Shown: piece after piece, positions 1 through 7,081 of the stretch
Layout of the letters: the number at the start of each line of letters is the position of its first letter
Position numbering within the stretch: the stretch's first letter is position 1
Source of the DNA: Bacillota bacterium
Lineage (GTDB): Bacteria; Bacillota; Clostridia; Christensenellales; Aristaeellaceae
DNA length: 29,994 nucleotides
Direction: 5' to 3'
Assembly: GCA_023416585.1 (NCBI GenBank)
Contig: JAEZHM010000087.1
Coordinates: forward strand, 1 to 29,994
Program-made: the position numbers and the translations under genes
Notes under the pieces: model-generated
What the model was told of the DNA's origin: nothing
The model's input: only the letters and a program-made list of their open reading frames with translations
Database searches by the model: none

Positions 1-11
1 TCCCTCTTGGA

Positions 12-47
12 GGGAGGTGCCGCCCACAGGCGGCGGAAGGAGGTTCG
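12..47. repeat. Direct repeat, left copy, flanking the DUF559 gene
   Basis: This 36-bp unit matches 748-783 at 35 of 36 positions, so near-identical direct repeats flank the DUF559 gene. It contains a stem-loop with GCCGCC pairing to GGCGGC across a 4-nt loop. The preceding bases 1-15 form a second small inverted repeat (TCCCTC/GAGGGA). Confidence 0.85.
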
Positions 48-83
48 CTATTTCCATATTTTATTTGCAGATACAATGCCATA

Positions 84-443
84 TTAAAGCATTCTCTCAA
101 GTACCGCTTGGTAAATCGCCTCGCACACAGCATCAAAGTTCCGGTCAACGTCTATATTCGTAAAGCGCAAGACCATAACGCCCTGTGCATTCAAAGCTTC
201 AGACCTTCGCGAGTCATATTCCATTGCTTCCTGTGTGTAATGCTGCGATCCATCCAATTCAACAGCAAGTTTTGCACGGTGGCAATAGAAATCCACAATA
301 TATTGGCCTATGGTTTTTTGACGCTGGAAGCGAACCGGATATGTGGAAAGAAAGTCATACCACAAATGCCTTTCCTGCCTGGTCATTTCCTTGCGGAGTG
401 TCTGGGCATAGGGAATCAGTCGTTTGTCATATTCCAGCGGCAT
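84..443 (-). CDS. DUF559 domain protein, Vsr-like endonuclease fold
   Basis: A 119-aa protein of the DUF559 family, which is related to very-short-patch-repair nucleases and has the PD-(D/E)XK-like fold. The family signature is visible: Asp51 in IVDFYC, then VELDGSQHY (Glu62, Asp64, His68, Tyr69), then a C-terminal VLRFTN segment. It probably binds or cuts DNA, but the biological role of these stand-alone proteins is not established. I chose the ATG at 443 because AAGAGG lies just upstream and the protein then has the usual family length. The longer open frame to 728 only reads through repeat DNA. The gene sits alone between direct repeats at 12-47 and 748-783, which suggests a cassette or mobile origin. 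The family call is firm and the function is not. Confidence 0.85.
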   Translation of the reverse strand: MPLEYDKRLIPYAQTLRKEMTRQERHLWYDFLSTYPVRFQRQKTIGQYIVDFYCHRAKLAVELDGSQHYTQEAMEYDSRRSEALNAQGVMVLRFTNIDVDRNFDAVCEAIYQAVLERML

Positions 444-536
444 AGGATACCTCTTTTCATAACAGGTTAAGACTGTTGAGATTTTATTTCGGAAAATATA
501 GACGTATCTATTCAAGTTGGCGGTAAAAAACCTCCT

Positions 537-706
537 CCAGCCTCCTTCGTCGGCAGCCCCCTCCAGGAGGGAGCCTTTTGGAGAGCCTCTCTTCTGGAGG
601 CTCCGTAGCCGAAACGCCACTTGTGGCTCCGTAGCCGAAGCGCCGCCAGTGGCTCCGAAACCCCGACCCCGCCAGTGGCGGATAAGGGAGGGGTGAAGGA
701 GGCTGG
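537..706. repeat. Inverted-repeat-bounded repeat block
   Basis: The block is bounded by 12-bp inverted arms, CCAGCCTCCTTC at 537-548 and GAAGGAGGCTGG at 695-706. Inside are a CCCTCC/GGAGGG palindrome near 558-570 and three tandem 26-bp units. An 18-nt word, GGAGGCTGGCGAAACGAG at 698-715, recurs exactly at 29951-29968, so this is a dispersed genomic repeat. No convincing coding content. Confidence 0.75.
599..676. repeat. Three tandem 26-bp repeat units
   Basis: Units at 599-624, 625-650 and 651-676 each begin GGCTCCG and end in a short CCACTTGT or CCGCCAGT tail. The first two share GGCTCCGTAGCCGAA and the third has diverged in the middle. A fourth copy lies at 29905-29930. There are no unique spacers, so this is not a CRISPR array. 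Confidence 0.8.
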
Positions 707-747
707 CGAAACGAGTGGAGCGTAGCACCGCGACTATTAAACCAGAT

Positions 748-783
748 GGGAGGTGCCGCCCGCAGGCGGCGGAAGGAGGTTCG
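748..783. repeat. Direct repeat, right copy, flanking the DUF559 gene
   Basis: Second copy of the 36-bp unit at 12-47, differing at one base (G for A in the hairpin loop). It closes the repeat-DUF559-repeat cassette. Confidence 0.85.
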
Positions 784-835
784 GTTCTTCTATTATCATT
801 CCATCCATGTTATATTCAATATCGCTACCCTGCCA

Positions 836-1834
836 TCAGTACCCCCTTGACGGAATACTTTGCAGATTATCGTCAAACTCAGAAAACATGGTTTCCTTGG
901 AATAGGTGTAGCGGTCTATGGTTTCACCCGCAGCCAACTTTTTGGCAAGGCTCATGATCATATCCCCGATTAGGGGTGTGCATTCCACCACGCAGTTGAT
1001 CTTTCCCCGCTTCAATAAATCGATGGCGCCCTGCTCGCCATCCACCGTGATGATCACGATATCCTTGCCCGGCACCATGCCCACAGCCTCAATGGCCTCA
1101 ATGGCGCCCAGCGTCATGGCGTCGTTGTGGGAATACAGCACATCGATATCCCTGCCCCGCTCCTTAAGGATTTGTGTCATGCATTCCTTGCCCTTGGACC
1201 GTAAAAAATCCCCGGATACCGATTCCACGATCTCAAGGCGCGGATCCTTTTGAATCGTTTCCCGAAAGCCTATGGCACGCTGGCGCATGGGCGTGGAATC
1301 CACGGTCCCGGTGATCTCCACAATGCGTAGGCGGTCCTTGCCCATTTGATCAGCCTTTTTCAGCAGAAACTCGCCCGCGCGGCGGCCCTCCTCATAAAAA
1401 TCCGAGCCGATGAACCCCACGATCAGGCCGGTGTCCTCCTCACTGATGAACCGGTCCGTGCACAAAACCGGGATGCCCGCTTCCCGCGCTTCGGTCAGCA
1501 CGTTGGTCCAGCCATCCTCCACAATGGGCGCAAAGGCAATCACATCCACCCGGTAGGCAATGAATGAACGGATCGCCTTGATCTGGTTCTGCTGTTTCTG
1601 CTCGGCGTTTTCAAACATGAGCTGCACACCGGCCCGGTCGGCGGCGTTCAAAATATCCTGCGAGTTGCCTATGCGCCAGCCGCTCTCGCTGCCTAGCTGC
1701 GAAAAGCCCAGGATGACAGGGCTTTTAGGCGGCTGATCCTTATGCTTTACAGTACCGGATATCATAAGCAATGCAACAGCTACCGCCAGCACGGCAATCA
1801 TGATACGCACTGCCAAAGCAATCTGCTTTTTCAT
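836..1834 (-). CDS. Sugar ABC transporter substrate-binding protein (orphan)
   Basis: A 332-aa periplasmic-binding-protein-type sugar receptor (Peripla_BP_4, ribose/galactose/galactofuranose-binding class). Residues 1 to about 28 form a basic N-terminus and a hydrophobic segment (signal or membrane anchor). There is no lipobox Cys, so it is probably held by an uncleaved anchor or secreted. The mature part starts PVILGFSQLGSESGWRIGN, typical of the first beta-alpha unit of YtfQ-like proteins, and contains the hinge-region motif VLYSHNDAMTLGAIEAIEA and ITVDGEQGAIDLL. The start at 1834 is chosen because MKKQIALAVR begins the hydrophobic segment; its ribosome site is weak (GGGGGCGAAGG). No permease or ATPase is adjacent, so it either feeds a transporter elsewhere or acts as a sensor. 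The ligand is unknown. Confidence 0.88.
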   Translation of the reverse strand: MKKQIALAVRIMIAVLAVAVALLMISGTVKHKDQPPKSPVILGFSQLGSESGWRIGNSQDILNAADRAGVQLMFENAEQKQQNQIKAIRSFIAYRVDVIAFAPIVEDGWTNVLTEAREAGIPVLCTDRFISEEDTGLIVGFIGSDFYEEGRRAGEFLLKKADQMGKDRLRIVEITGTVDSTPMRQRAIGFRETIQKDPRLEIVESVSGDFLRSKGKECMTQILKERGRDIDVLYSHNDAMTLGAIEAIEAVGMVPGKDIVIITVDGEQGAIDLLKRGKINCVVECTPLIGDMIMSLAKKLAAGETIDRYTYSKETMFSEFDDNLQSIPSRGY

Positions 1835-1904
1835 GCCTTCGCCCCCACAAACCAGCTTTTGTAATTTTCGCCGTATATTACTTAAAGTATCGCATAACTG
1901 TACG

Positions 1905-1940
1905 TAAAAAGCAACCTCCCGGCCGGCTGGACAGGAGGTT
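1905..1940 (-). terminator. Terminator downstream of the FmdB-type gene
   Basis: On the minus strand AACCTCC and GGAGGTT form a 7-bp stem around a GC-rich loop, followed by GC and five T. It lies between the zinc-ribbon gene and the substrate-binding-protein gene, so these are probably separate transcripts or only partly co-transcribed. Confidence 0.7.
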
Positions 1941-1980
1941 ATTATTTCTATTCTGTTTTTGATTAGGCCTATATAACCGC

Positions 1981-2211
1981 CTACTTGCAGTGGCATTGCC
2001 CGCCGCAGGAATGGGACCCGCAGGAATGGGACCCGCAGGAACAGCCGTTTCCCGCCTTGCCCTCGGTGATGCTGGAGAAGGAATATTGCTGCAGCACATC
2101 CTGCGATGCACAGCTGGGGCAAACAATTTGGCTTGCCATTCTTTCCTTCATGGACATGGTAAGCTCGAAACCTTCCTTGCATGCATTGCATCGAAACTCA
2201 TACTTGGGCAT
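1981..2211 (-). CDS. FmdB-family zinc-ribbon protein with Cys/His-rich tail
   Basis: A 76-aa protein. Residues 1-45 are a classic FmdB-type regulatory zinc ribbon (CxxC_CxxC_SSSS family): MPKYEFRCNACKEGFE with Cys8/Cys11 and VCPSC with Cys31/Cys34, ending in SFSS. The remaining tail is unusual, with Cys57, 59, 64, 69, 73 and 75 interleaved with His in a CGSHSCGSHSCGG pattern. It arises from a 15-bp tandem DNA repeat at 2004-2042. The ribosome site AAAGGGG lies 7 nt before the ATG. Family members are small Zn-binding proteins of mostly unknown function; the tail may bind extra metal (inference). A terminator at 1905-1940 follows it. Confidence 0.9.
   Translation of the reverse strand: MPKYEFRCNACKEGFELTMSMKERMASQIVCPSCASQDVLQQYSFSSITEGKAGNGCSCGSHSCGSHSCGGQCHCK
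2004..2042. repeat. 15-bp tandem repeat in the FmdB-type gene
   Basis: The unit CGCAGGAATGGGACC occurs twice in a row (2004-2018 and 2019-2033), followed by a partial third copy. In the minus frame it encodes Cys-Gly-Ser-His-Ser repeats. Slippage here could change tail length without breaking the frame. Confidence 0.8.
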
Positions 2212-2551
2212 TCCTTAACCCCTTTCCGGAATTGAAATCAATTGAATACTGCAAAACTGATCTTGAATTCTTGCCATCATCAAATACAACGAGAACAGGC
2301 TCAAATCCACGGCGGATACATTCGCCGCGATTTGCGGCTTTTCCTTGTACCTTATTGTCCCGCGTGTAAAGTCAAAATCGGCGTTTTTGATTTCAGGCCG
2401 AATCAAAGCTGCTGCTTTGTTGCCTTCACCCCTGCGGCGCTGTTTGCTTTTCTTCCAGGAGGCCGTGGAGGCGGAAATCATTCGATGATGGCACAGATGA
2501 CAATTCGAGCCGAAATATATAAATATATCCATGATATTGTCGACACTCGAA
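2212..2551. other. Intergenic stretch without a supported gene
   Basis: No open frame here has a ribosome site or recognisable product. One minus-strand frame (2215-2532) is open but its translation is compositionally odd, so I do not call it. A palindrome TGTCGACA lies at 2538-2545 next to the promoter of the downstream gene. Confidence 0.5.
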
Positions 2552-2580
2552 TTGACAACCCCTTATGAAGATGTTACCAT
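2552..2580 (+). promoter_or_regulatory. Promoter of the YD-repeat secreted protein
   Basis: A perfect -35 TTGACA (2552-2557), a 17-nt spacer and a -10-like TACCAT (2575-2580). It lies about 37 nt upstream of the start codon at 2618. Confidence 0.6.
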
Positions 2581-2617
2581 GTAAATAAATGGTTGATGGT
2601 GGAAGGGTGTGGTACAA

Positions 2618-4948
2618 ATGAAAAAGCAATTGATTTGGTGGTTAACATTCATAGCATCTTTGTTGCTGGCATATACAGCGCTTGGCGCGCCAAAGCCACC
2701 CCAGACGGCGGGGGAAATTGTTACGCCGGCCCACACTGTTCCGGTTATCTCCAATGTGATCTTCAGCGGCGATACCTACACCATGGATGTATCAGGCACA
2801 TTCAGCTCAGGCTACCTGGTATGCGAAGTGGTGTCTTCCACCGGAAAAACTACACAGATAGTGCCACTCACAGGCTCGGGAAGCAGTCTTAGCGGTTCCA
2901 TTGCCAGCCTAATATCGAGCGGCGCCACTTGTACCGTCACAGATATTTCCCTTGGTACATTTGCGGCAGGCATCTGGCTAAGCTGCAGCTATGATATAGA
3001 CGGAACGCTGGACAACTACTTTTTACAAGACTATACAACAAGCACCGGCTACAGCTTTGATAGCCAGGGGCATATTAACAGCTATTATACAAGCGAGCTT
3101 TCTGTCATGTACGACACTGAAGGCAATCTGTCCATATACACAGTACATTTGGCAGACGGCGATCAGAGCTATAATAACCTGCATGAACTGGAGTATGAGA
3201 CCAGAACGGATCCCGTCACAGGGACTAAGACAGAAAAAAGCTATGAAGATGGCGTATTGACGGAAGTAATTGTAACCAATACTGATAACAGCCAGTATTT
3301 TTATAACGGGAATGGTTTGCTTCGTTTAAGCAGAATACCTGGCGCAAACGGAGCTTACACCGAAAGCAGATACGATGCAAGCGGGAATCTGACAACCAGG
3401 ACTGAGTACAATGCTGATTCAAGCTTTGTCCAGTATGATGCGCAAGGAAACATAGTACAAAGCAAAACAATTGACGCCGATGGTTCCGACACGGTTTGCT
3501 ACTATGATGAAGATGGCAATTTAGAGCGCAGGACTGTGACCGACGCGGACAATAACCAGTATGACTATGACGGACAGGGAACGCTTCTTTCCAGCCGGAT
3601 CACAGGCAGCGACGGCAGTATTACGTTCTCGGATTATGACGAGAACGGTGTATTGCAATCAAAAACCATATCCTACCCGGATAATAGCTGGTATAACTAT
3701 AACGGGCAGGGAATTCTTATCTCAAGCAACATCCCTGGTACTGATGGCTCCATGACGAGAAACCAGTATGATGTAAACGGCGCTGTGGCGTACAAAACTA
3801 TCATCTACCAGGATGGCCGCCAGTTTGAGTATGATGGGCAGGGAACCCTTCGGAGAAGCAGCATACTGAACCCCGGTCATTCCATGACCACCAGCCGCTA
3901 TGACAGGAATGGCAACTTGCATTCCTCTATGCTGCAGACAGAAGATTTGCGGGAGGTATATGATGCCTCAGGCGCCCTGTTTTCCAGGGAAACATACACA
4001 GATACATCACGCACGTATGAAGAGTTCAAAAACGGGCAGTCATCCTATAAAACGGTAAGCGGCCATTTACCCGACGGCAGCTATTACTATGACGTATTCG
4101 AAGACGGCGTCTTCACGAAAAGGACCGTTTGGGTGGGCGATGACGATTACCACTATGACGCCGCGGGCAACTACATCGGCAAGACTGTTTATCATGACGG
4201 GAATGAGAACGAGGATTATAACGCGAAGGGCGAATTGACTGAATATACCGTCTTTTCCACACAGCAGGGCGGCATATATATCACCTATAATCACAGGCGA
4301 GCGCTTCGGGCCTTGCAATATCAGGATCCCTACAATGGTGATACATACCGGTATGACGCAAGGGAAAAAGCATGGTACTTAAACGGCATGCCGTACAGCG
4401 GCTCTGTACCGGTTATACTTGACACGCTTCAGTTGGATAAGGAGATTGTATGGTATCCCAATAATACAGTCTGCTCCTTCGGCCCGCAATTCCGGGATGT
4501 GGCCCCCGGCCTTACAGATTTGTGGTATATGTTCACGCCTGTGGATTTGAGCCGCGACGGCACACAGACATTTGAGCTGGTCGGCGGCAATATGTATGTG
4601 CTGGGCCAGGTATCCCTGACTGTGTTAGGAGACAGCGTGACTGTAACCTACAGCACCGTTAAAGGGAAGAACGGGCATATCTACATGAAGAGTGAATACT
4701 TGAATTTCTTTAAGGATTTTAAGAGCGTAACCACCGTAGTTCCCGAGGAACTGGGCGATGGTTTCCGCTTTGGGGAATCCATCAGCATACAAAAGGACCT
4801 GGGCGGCGACACAAGCGTGCTGATGTTTGTAAGGAACGTAGCCACCTTCCGCAATTTCGTTACCGACGAGATACTTTTGAGGCGTTTCTACAAAAATTAC
4901 CCCAGCCGGGTCACACTGCGCAACGCCATGCTGGAACTGATGGACTGA
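2618..4948 (+). CDS. Secreted protein with YD/RHS-like repeats
   Basis: A 776-aa exported protein. Residues 1-23 are a signal peptide (MKKQLIWWLTF..LLLAYTALGA). From about residue 142 to 545 the chain carries many short repeats of the type YDxxGNLxxRTxxxxDxS, alternating YDGQGTLLSS and YDENGVLQSK. The paired period is roughly 42-44 residues, as in the YD repeats of RHS/wall-associated proteins and in MORN-like beta-hairpin arrays. Residues of about 560-776 form a non-repetitive C-terminal region that I cannot assign; it carries no obvious toxin, protease or sortase motif. I chose the ATG at 2618 because GGAAGG lies 11 nt upstream. A GTG at 2609 is in frame but too close to that site. It is a single-gene unit with its own promoter and terminator. 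A surface or extracellular binding role is likely but unproven. Confidence 0.75.
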   Translation: MKKQLIWWLTFIASLLLAYTALGAPKPPQTAGEIVTPAHTVPVISNVIFSGDTYTMDVSGTFSSGYLVCEVVSSTGKTTQIVPLTGSGSSLSGSIASLISSGATCTVTDISLGTFAAGIWLSCSYDIDGTLDNYFLQDYTTSTGYSFDSQGHINSYYTSELSVMYDTEGNLSIYTVHLADGDQSYNNLHELEYETRTDPVTGTKTEKSYEDGVLTEVIVTNTDNSQYFYNGNGLLRLSRIPGANGAYTESRYDASGNLTTRTEYNADSSFVQYDAQGNIVQSKTIDADGSDTVCYYDEDGNLERRTVTDADNNQYDYDGQGTLLSSRITGSDGSITFSDYDENGVLQSKTISYPDNSWYNYNGQGILISSNIPGTDGSMTRNQYDVNGAVAYKTIIYQDGRQFEYDGQGTLRRSSILNPGHSMTTSRYDRNGNLHSSMLQTEDLREVYDASGALFSRETYTDTSRTYEEFKNGQSSYKTVSGHLPDGSYYYDVFEDGVFTKRTVWVGDDDYHYDAAGNYIGKTVYHDGNENEDYNAKGELTEYTVFSTQQGGIYITYNHRRALRALQYQDPYNGDTYRYDAREKAWYLNGMPYSGSVPVILDTLQLDKEIVWYPNNTVCSFGPQFRDVAPGLTDLWYMFTPVDLSRDGTQTFELVGGNMYVLGQVSLTVLGDSVTVTYSTVKGKNGHIYMKSEYLNFFKDFKSVTTVVPEELGDGFRFGESISIQKDLGGDTSVLMFVRNVATFRNFVTDEILLRRFYKNYPSRVTLRNAMLELMD

Positions 4949-4969
4949 CAAGCATACTTTTACAGAAAT

Positions 4970-5013
4970 AAACGCACCGCTCAAAGCTTCGTTTGAGTGG
5001 TGCGTTTGTTTTG
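4970..5013 (+). terminator. Strong intrinsic terminator
   Basis: A 16-bp stem (4970-4985 with 4992-5007, one G-T wobble) closes a 6-nt GCTTCG loop and is followed by TGTTTTG. The left side is A-rich, so it may also work weakly in reverse. Confidence 0.9.
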
Positions 5014-5435
5014 AAATACATCCATTCCCACTGGCTTGCCGGGATATAAGGAAGCTGGTTTGGATTGAACCGCATAATTTGCATGCGCCGCCAGTTGAAT
5101 GACTCAAGCGCGCATCAGTATTTTCCCTCCAACAGATTCACCTCAGCGCACTTATCCGCCTGTGTCTCTTTTCTTCATATAAATAGCGGTCGGCACTGCT
5201 AACGATCTAACTGATCTCCAACCCATGCCTGCATATAAATTCCGCAACGCCCATGGAGACTTCCACATAATATTTTGTCCTATGAGCAGGCGTAAGGCTA
5301 CCAAGGCATACAATCGCCATGATCAGTGGTTTTTCCTTGCGGCTTATGGCGCATCAACTGCCAAAAAACGCGGCCGGACATCACTTCATGTCCAAGACAC
5401 CGCCCAAAATATTTTTCTGGCAAGGGATAATGTCA
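5014..5435. other. Intergenic stretch containing a GGDEF remnant
   Basis: Between the terminator and the GntR promoter I see only the decayed GGDEF fragment at 5138-5274. The rest has no supported gene, repeat or RNA. Confidence 0.6.
5138..5274 (-). pseudogene. Decayed C-terminal fragment of a GGDEF gene
   Basis: Positions 5144-5270 align without gaps to 12594-12720, the 3' end of the intact LacI-type/GGDEF gene, with 111 of 127 bases identical. The minus-strand translation reads YYVEVSMGVAEFICRHGLEIS, then an in-frame TAG, then ADRYLYEEKRHRRISALR and a terminal TGA at 5138-5140. The internal stop and the missing upstream part, including the GGDEF motif, mark it as a remnant of a duplicated cyclase gene. 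Confidence 0.85.
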
Positions 5436-5464
5436 TTGACTGATCCAATATTGTATGCTATATT
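5436..5464 (+). promoter_or_regulatory. Promoter of the GntR-LplBC operon
   Basis: TTGACT (5436-5441), a 17-nt spacer and TATATT (5459-5464), a near-consensus sigma-A promoter about 30 nt before the regulator start codon. Confidence 0.8.
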
Positions 5465-5473
5465 GTATACAAT
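5462..5473. promoter_or_regulatory. GntR/FadR-type operator
   Basis: The 12-bp perfect palindrome ATTGTATACAAT overlaps the -10 box and the likely start of transcription. Its core TTGT-AT-ACAA fits the TnGT-n-ACnA pattern of FadR-subfamily GntR operators. Its place directly before a GntR/FCD gene suggests autorepression (inference). Confidence 0.7.
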
Positions 5474-5493
5474 TAAGAATGCGAGGTTGTATT

Positions 5494-6138
5494 ATGGCAA
5501 AACATAGTCAGGCGTCTATCGCCTATGAGAGCATCCGCACGTCCATTTTGAGTGGAAACTTGTTCCAGGGTCAGCCGATATCCGAGATGGAAATGGCCGA
5601 AAAACTGAATATGAGCCGCACGCCGGTGCGGGAGGCGTTGTCGCGGCTGCGCAGCGACGGGCTTTTGGAGTACATAGCGCATAAGGGAGTTGTCGTACGC
5701 CAGTTCAGCAGGCAGGAAATAGAAATGGCTTATGTGTATGCGCAGGCGGTGGAAGGCATGCTGGCAGGCGTTGTGGCGGAAAATGCCGCAAACCTTGATT
5801 TTACCGAGGCCGAAAGCTGCCTTGCAAGGATGCAGGAAGCGCTGAACAATAACGATTCCACCGCCTGGGCGAACGCCGACAACGAGTTTCACGACACCTT
5901 GCGCAAGCTTTGCGGCAACAGTTTCCTTGTAAAAGCGGTTGTAGACGTGTACGGCCAAATCAATTACACAAGAATGCTGATCACACGCGTCGCCCTGGAT
6001 AAGGCCACCTCCACAAAGGATCATGGCATGCTGCTTGAATATATGAAGATGGGCGATGTCAAAAGTGCCCGGGAAAGCATGGAAGCCCACCTATGCAGAA
6101 TCCGGAACGAAGTCATGCGAATTTTATACAACACTTGA
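5494..6138 (+). CDS. GntR family regulator, FadR subfamily (FCD)
   Basis: A 214-aa transcription factor. Residues 1-70 are the winged helix-turn-helix of GntR proteins, with MSRTPVREALSRLRSDGLLEYIAHKGVVVR as recognition helix and wing. Residues about 78-205 are the helical FCD ligand-binding domain. Its usual metal ligands appear present, in NEFHDTL, the KDHGMLLEY helix and the terminal MEAHL. The ATG at 5494 follows GAGG, and the longer upstream frame would run into the promoter. It is the first gene of the sugar-transport locus and probably controls it in response to a pathway metabolite through the palindrome at 5462-5473. The ligand is unknown. Confidence 0.92.
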   Translation: MAKHSQASIAYESIRTSILSGNLFQGQPISEMEMAEKLNMSRTPVREALSRLRSDGLLEYIAHKGVVVRQFSRQEIEMAYVYAQAVEGMLAGVVAENAANLDFTEAESCLARMQEALNNNDSTAWANADNEFHDTLRKLCGNSFLVKAVVDVYGQINYTRMLITRVALDKATSTKDHGMLLEYMKMGDVKSARESMEAHLCRIRNEVMRILYNT

Positions 6139-6151
6139 AGGGGGCGGTAGT

Positions 6152-7081
6152 GTGACAAACATCACCAGCCATAGACCGAATGAAACCCTTTGGGTTAACA
6201 TGAAACGCCATCCCATGCTTTACCTCATGGTGCTCCCCGGCTTGGCCTACTTCCTTCTATTCAAGTATATACCGCTTCTGGGGTCAGTGATTGCCTTCCA
6301 GAACTATCAGATCTTTAAGGGTTTATTCAAAAGCCCGTGGATTGGGTTTGCTAATTTCCAGTATATCTTCAAGTATCAGGATTTCTACCGCATCTTGGGA
6401 AACACGGTGAAAATAGGTGGCCTGCAAATCCTGTTCGGCTTTCCGGCGCCTATTATACTTGCTCTGATGCTCAACCAGGTAACGCGGAGTATCACAAAAA
6501 GAAGCCTGCAAACGGTTTTGTACCTGCCACACTTCCTTTCTTGGGCGATCATCGGCAGCATCATCTTTGATATATTCAGCATAAGCGGCATCGTGAATGT
6601 TTTTCGTTCTTTGCTAAACCTTCCGCCTGTACTGTACATGCAGCAGTCAGGCGCTTTCATTCCCATCGTCACCGTATCGTTCGTGTGGAAAGAGATCGGC
6701 TGGAGCGCCATTGTATATCTTGCCGCCATATCGGGCATCAACCCCCAATTGTACGAGGCGGCGGTCATCGAGGGTGCTTCCAGCTGGAAGCAGACCTTTT
6801 ATATCACATTGCCTATGCTGATGCCCACCATTATCGTCATGTTTCTTTTGCGTATAGGCAACTTTCTTAACCTTGGCTTTGAACAGATCTTTGTGCTGCT
6901 TACGCCAACTACCCAGCGCATTGGCGATATACTGGATACCTGGGTGTTTCAGAACGGCGTATTGGAAGGGAAATACAGCCTAACCACCACGGTCGGCCTG
7001 TTCAAGTCGGTCTTTGGCCTGGTGCTCATGGTCGCCTGCAATTGGCTGTCCAAGCGGACCACAGGAAGAGGTGTATATTAA
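6152..7081 (+). CDS. ABC sugar permease, LplB/PotB type
   Basis: A 309-aa inner-membrane permease of a CUT1-like carbohydrate importer (LplB family). Six or so hydrophobic segments are visible, beginning MLYLMVLPGLAYFLLFKYIPLLG, which is highly typical of LplB. The cytoplasmic EAA loop that contacts the ATPase is at residues 201-221 (YEAAVIEGASSWKQTFYITLP). I chose a GTG start at 6152 because AAGGGGGCGG lies just upstream; an ATG further in (MKRHPM) is less well placed. It begins 13 nt after the GntR gene and its TAA overlaps the ATG of the next permease by one base, so the two are translationally coupled. Confidence 0.92.
   Translation: MTNITSHRPNETLWVNMKRHPMLYLMVLPGLAYFLLFKYIPLLGSVIAFQNYQIFKGLFKSPWIGFANFQYIFKYQDFYRILGNTVKIGGLQILFGFPAPIILALMLNQVTRSITKRSLQTVLYLPHFLSWAIIGSIIFDIFSISGIVNVFRSLLNLPPVLYMQQSGAFIPIVTVSFVWKEIGWSAIVYLAAISGINPQLYEAAVIEGASSWKQTFYITLPMLMPTIIVMFLLRIGNFLNLGFEQIFVLLTPTTQRIGDILDTWVFQNGVLEGKYSLTTTVGLFKSVFGLVLMVACNWLSKRTTGRGVY

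Noticed and set aside
599..676. Possible CRISPR array
   Set aside because: The 26-bp units are contiguous and degenerate with no unique spacers, and no cas gene is present.
444..728. N-terminal extension of the DUF559 frame
   Set aside because: It only translates repeat DNA. The ATG at 443 has a ribosome site and gives the normal family length.
2215..2532. 105-residue open frame on the minus strand
   Set aside because: No ribosome site, no recognisable domain and odd composition. The region is better described as intergenic.
5225..5443. Plus-strand 72-residue frame before the GntR gene
   Set aside because: It overlaps the GGDEF remnant in antisense and runs into the promoter; no ribosome site.
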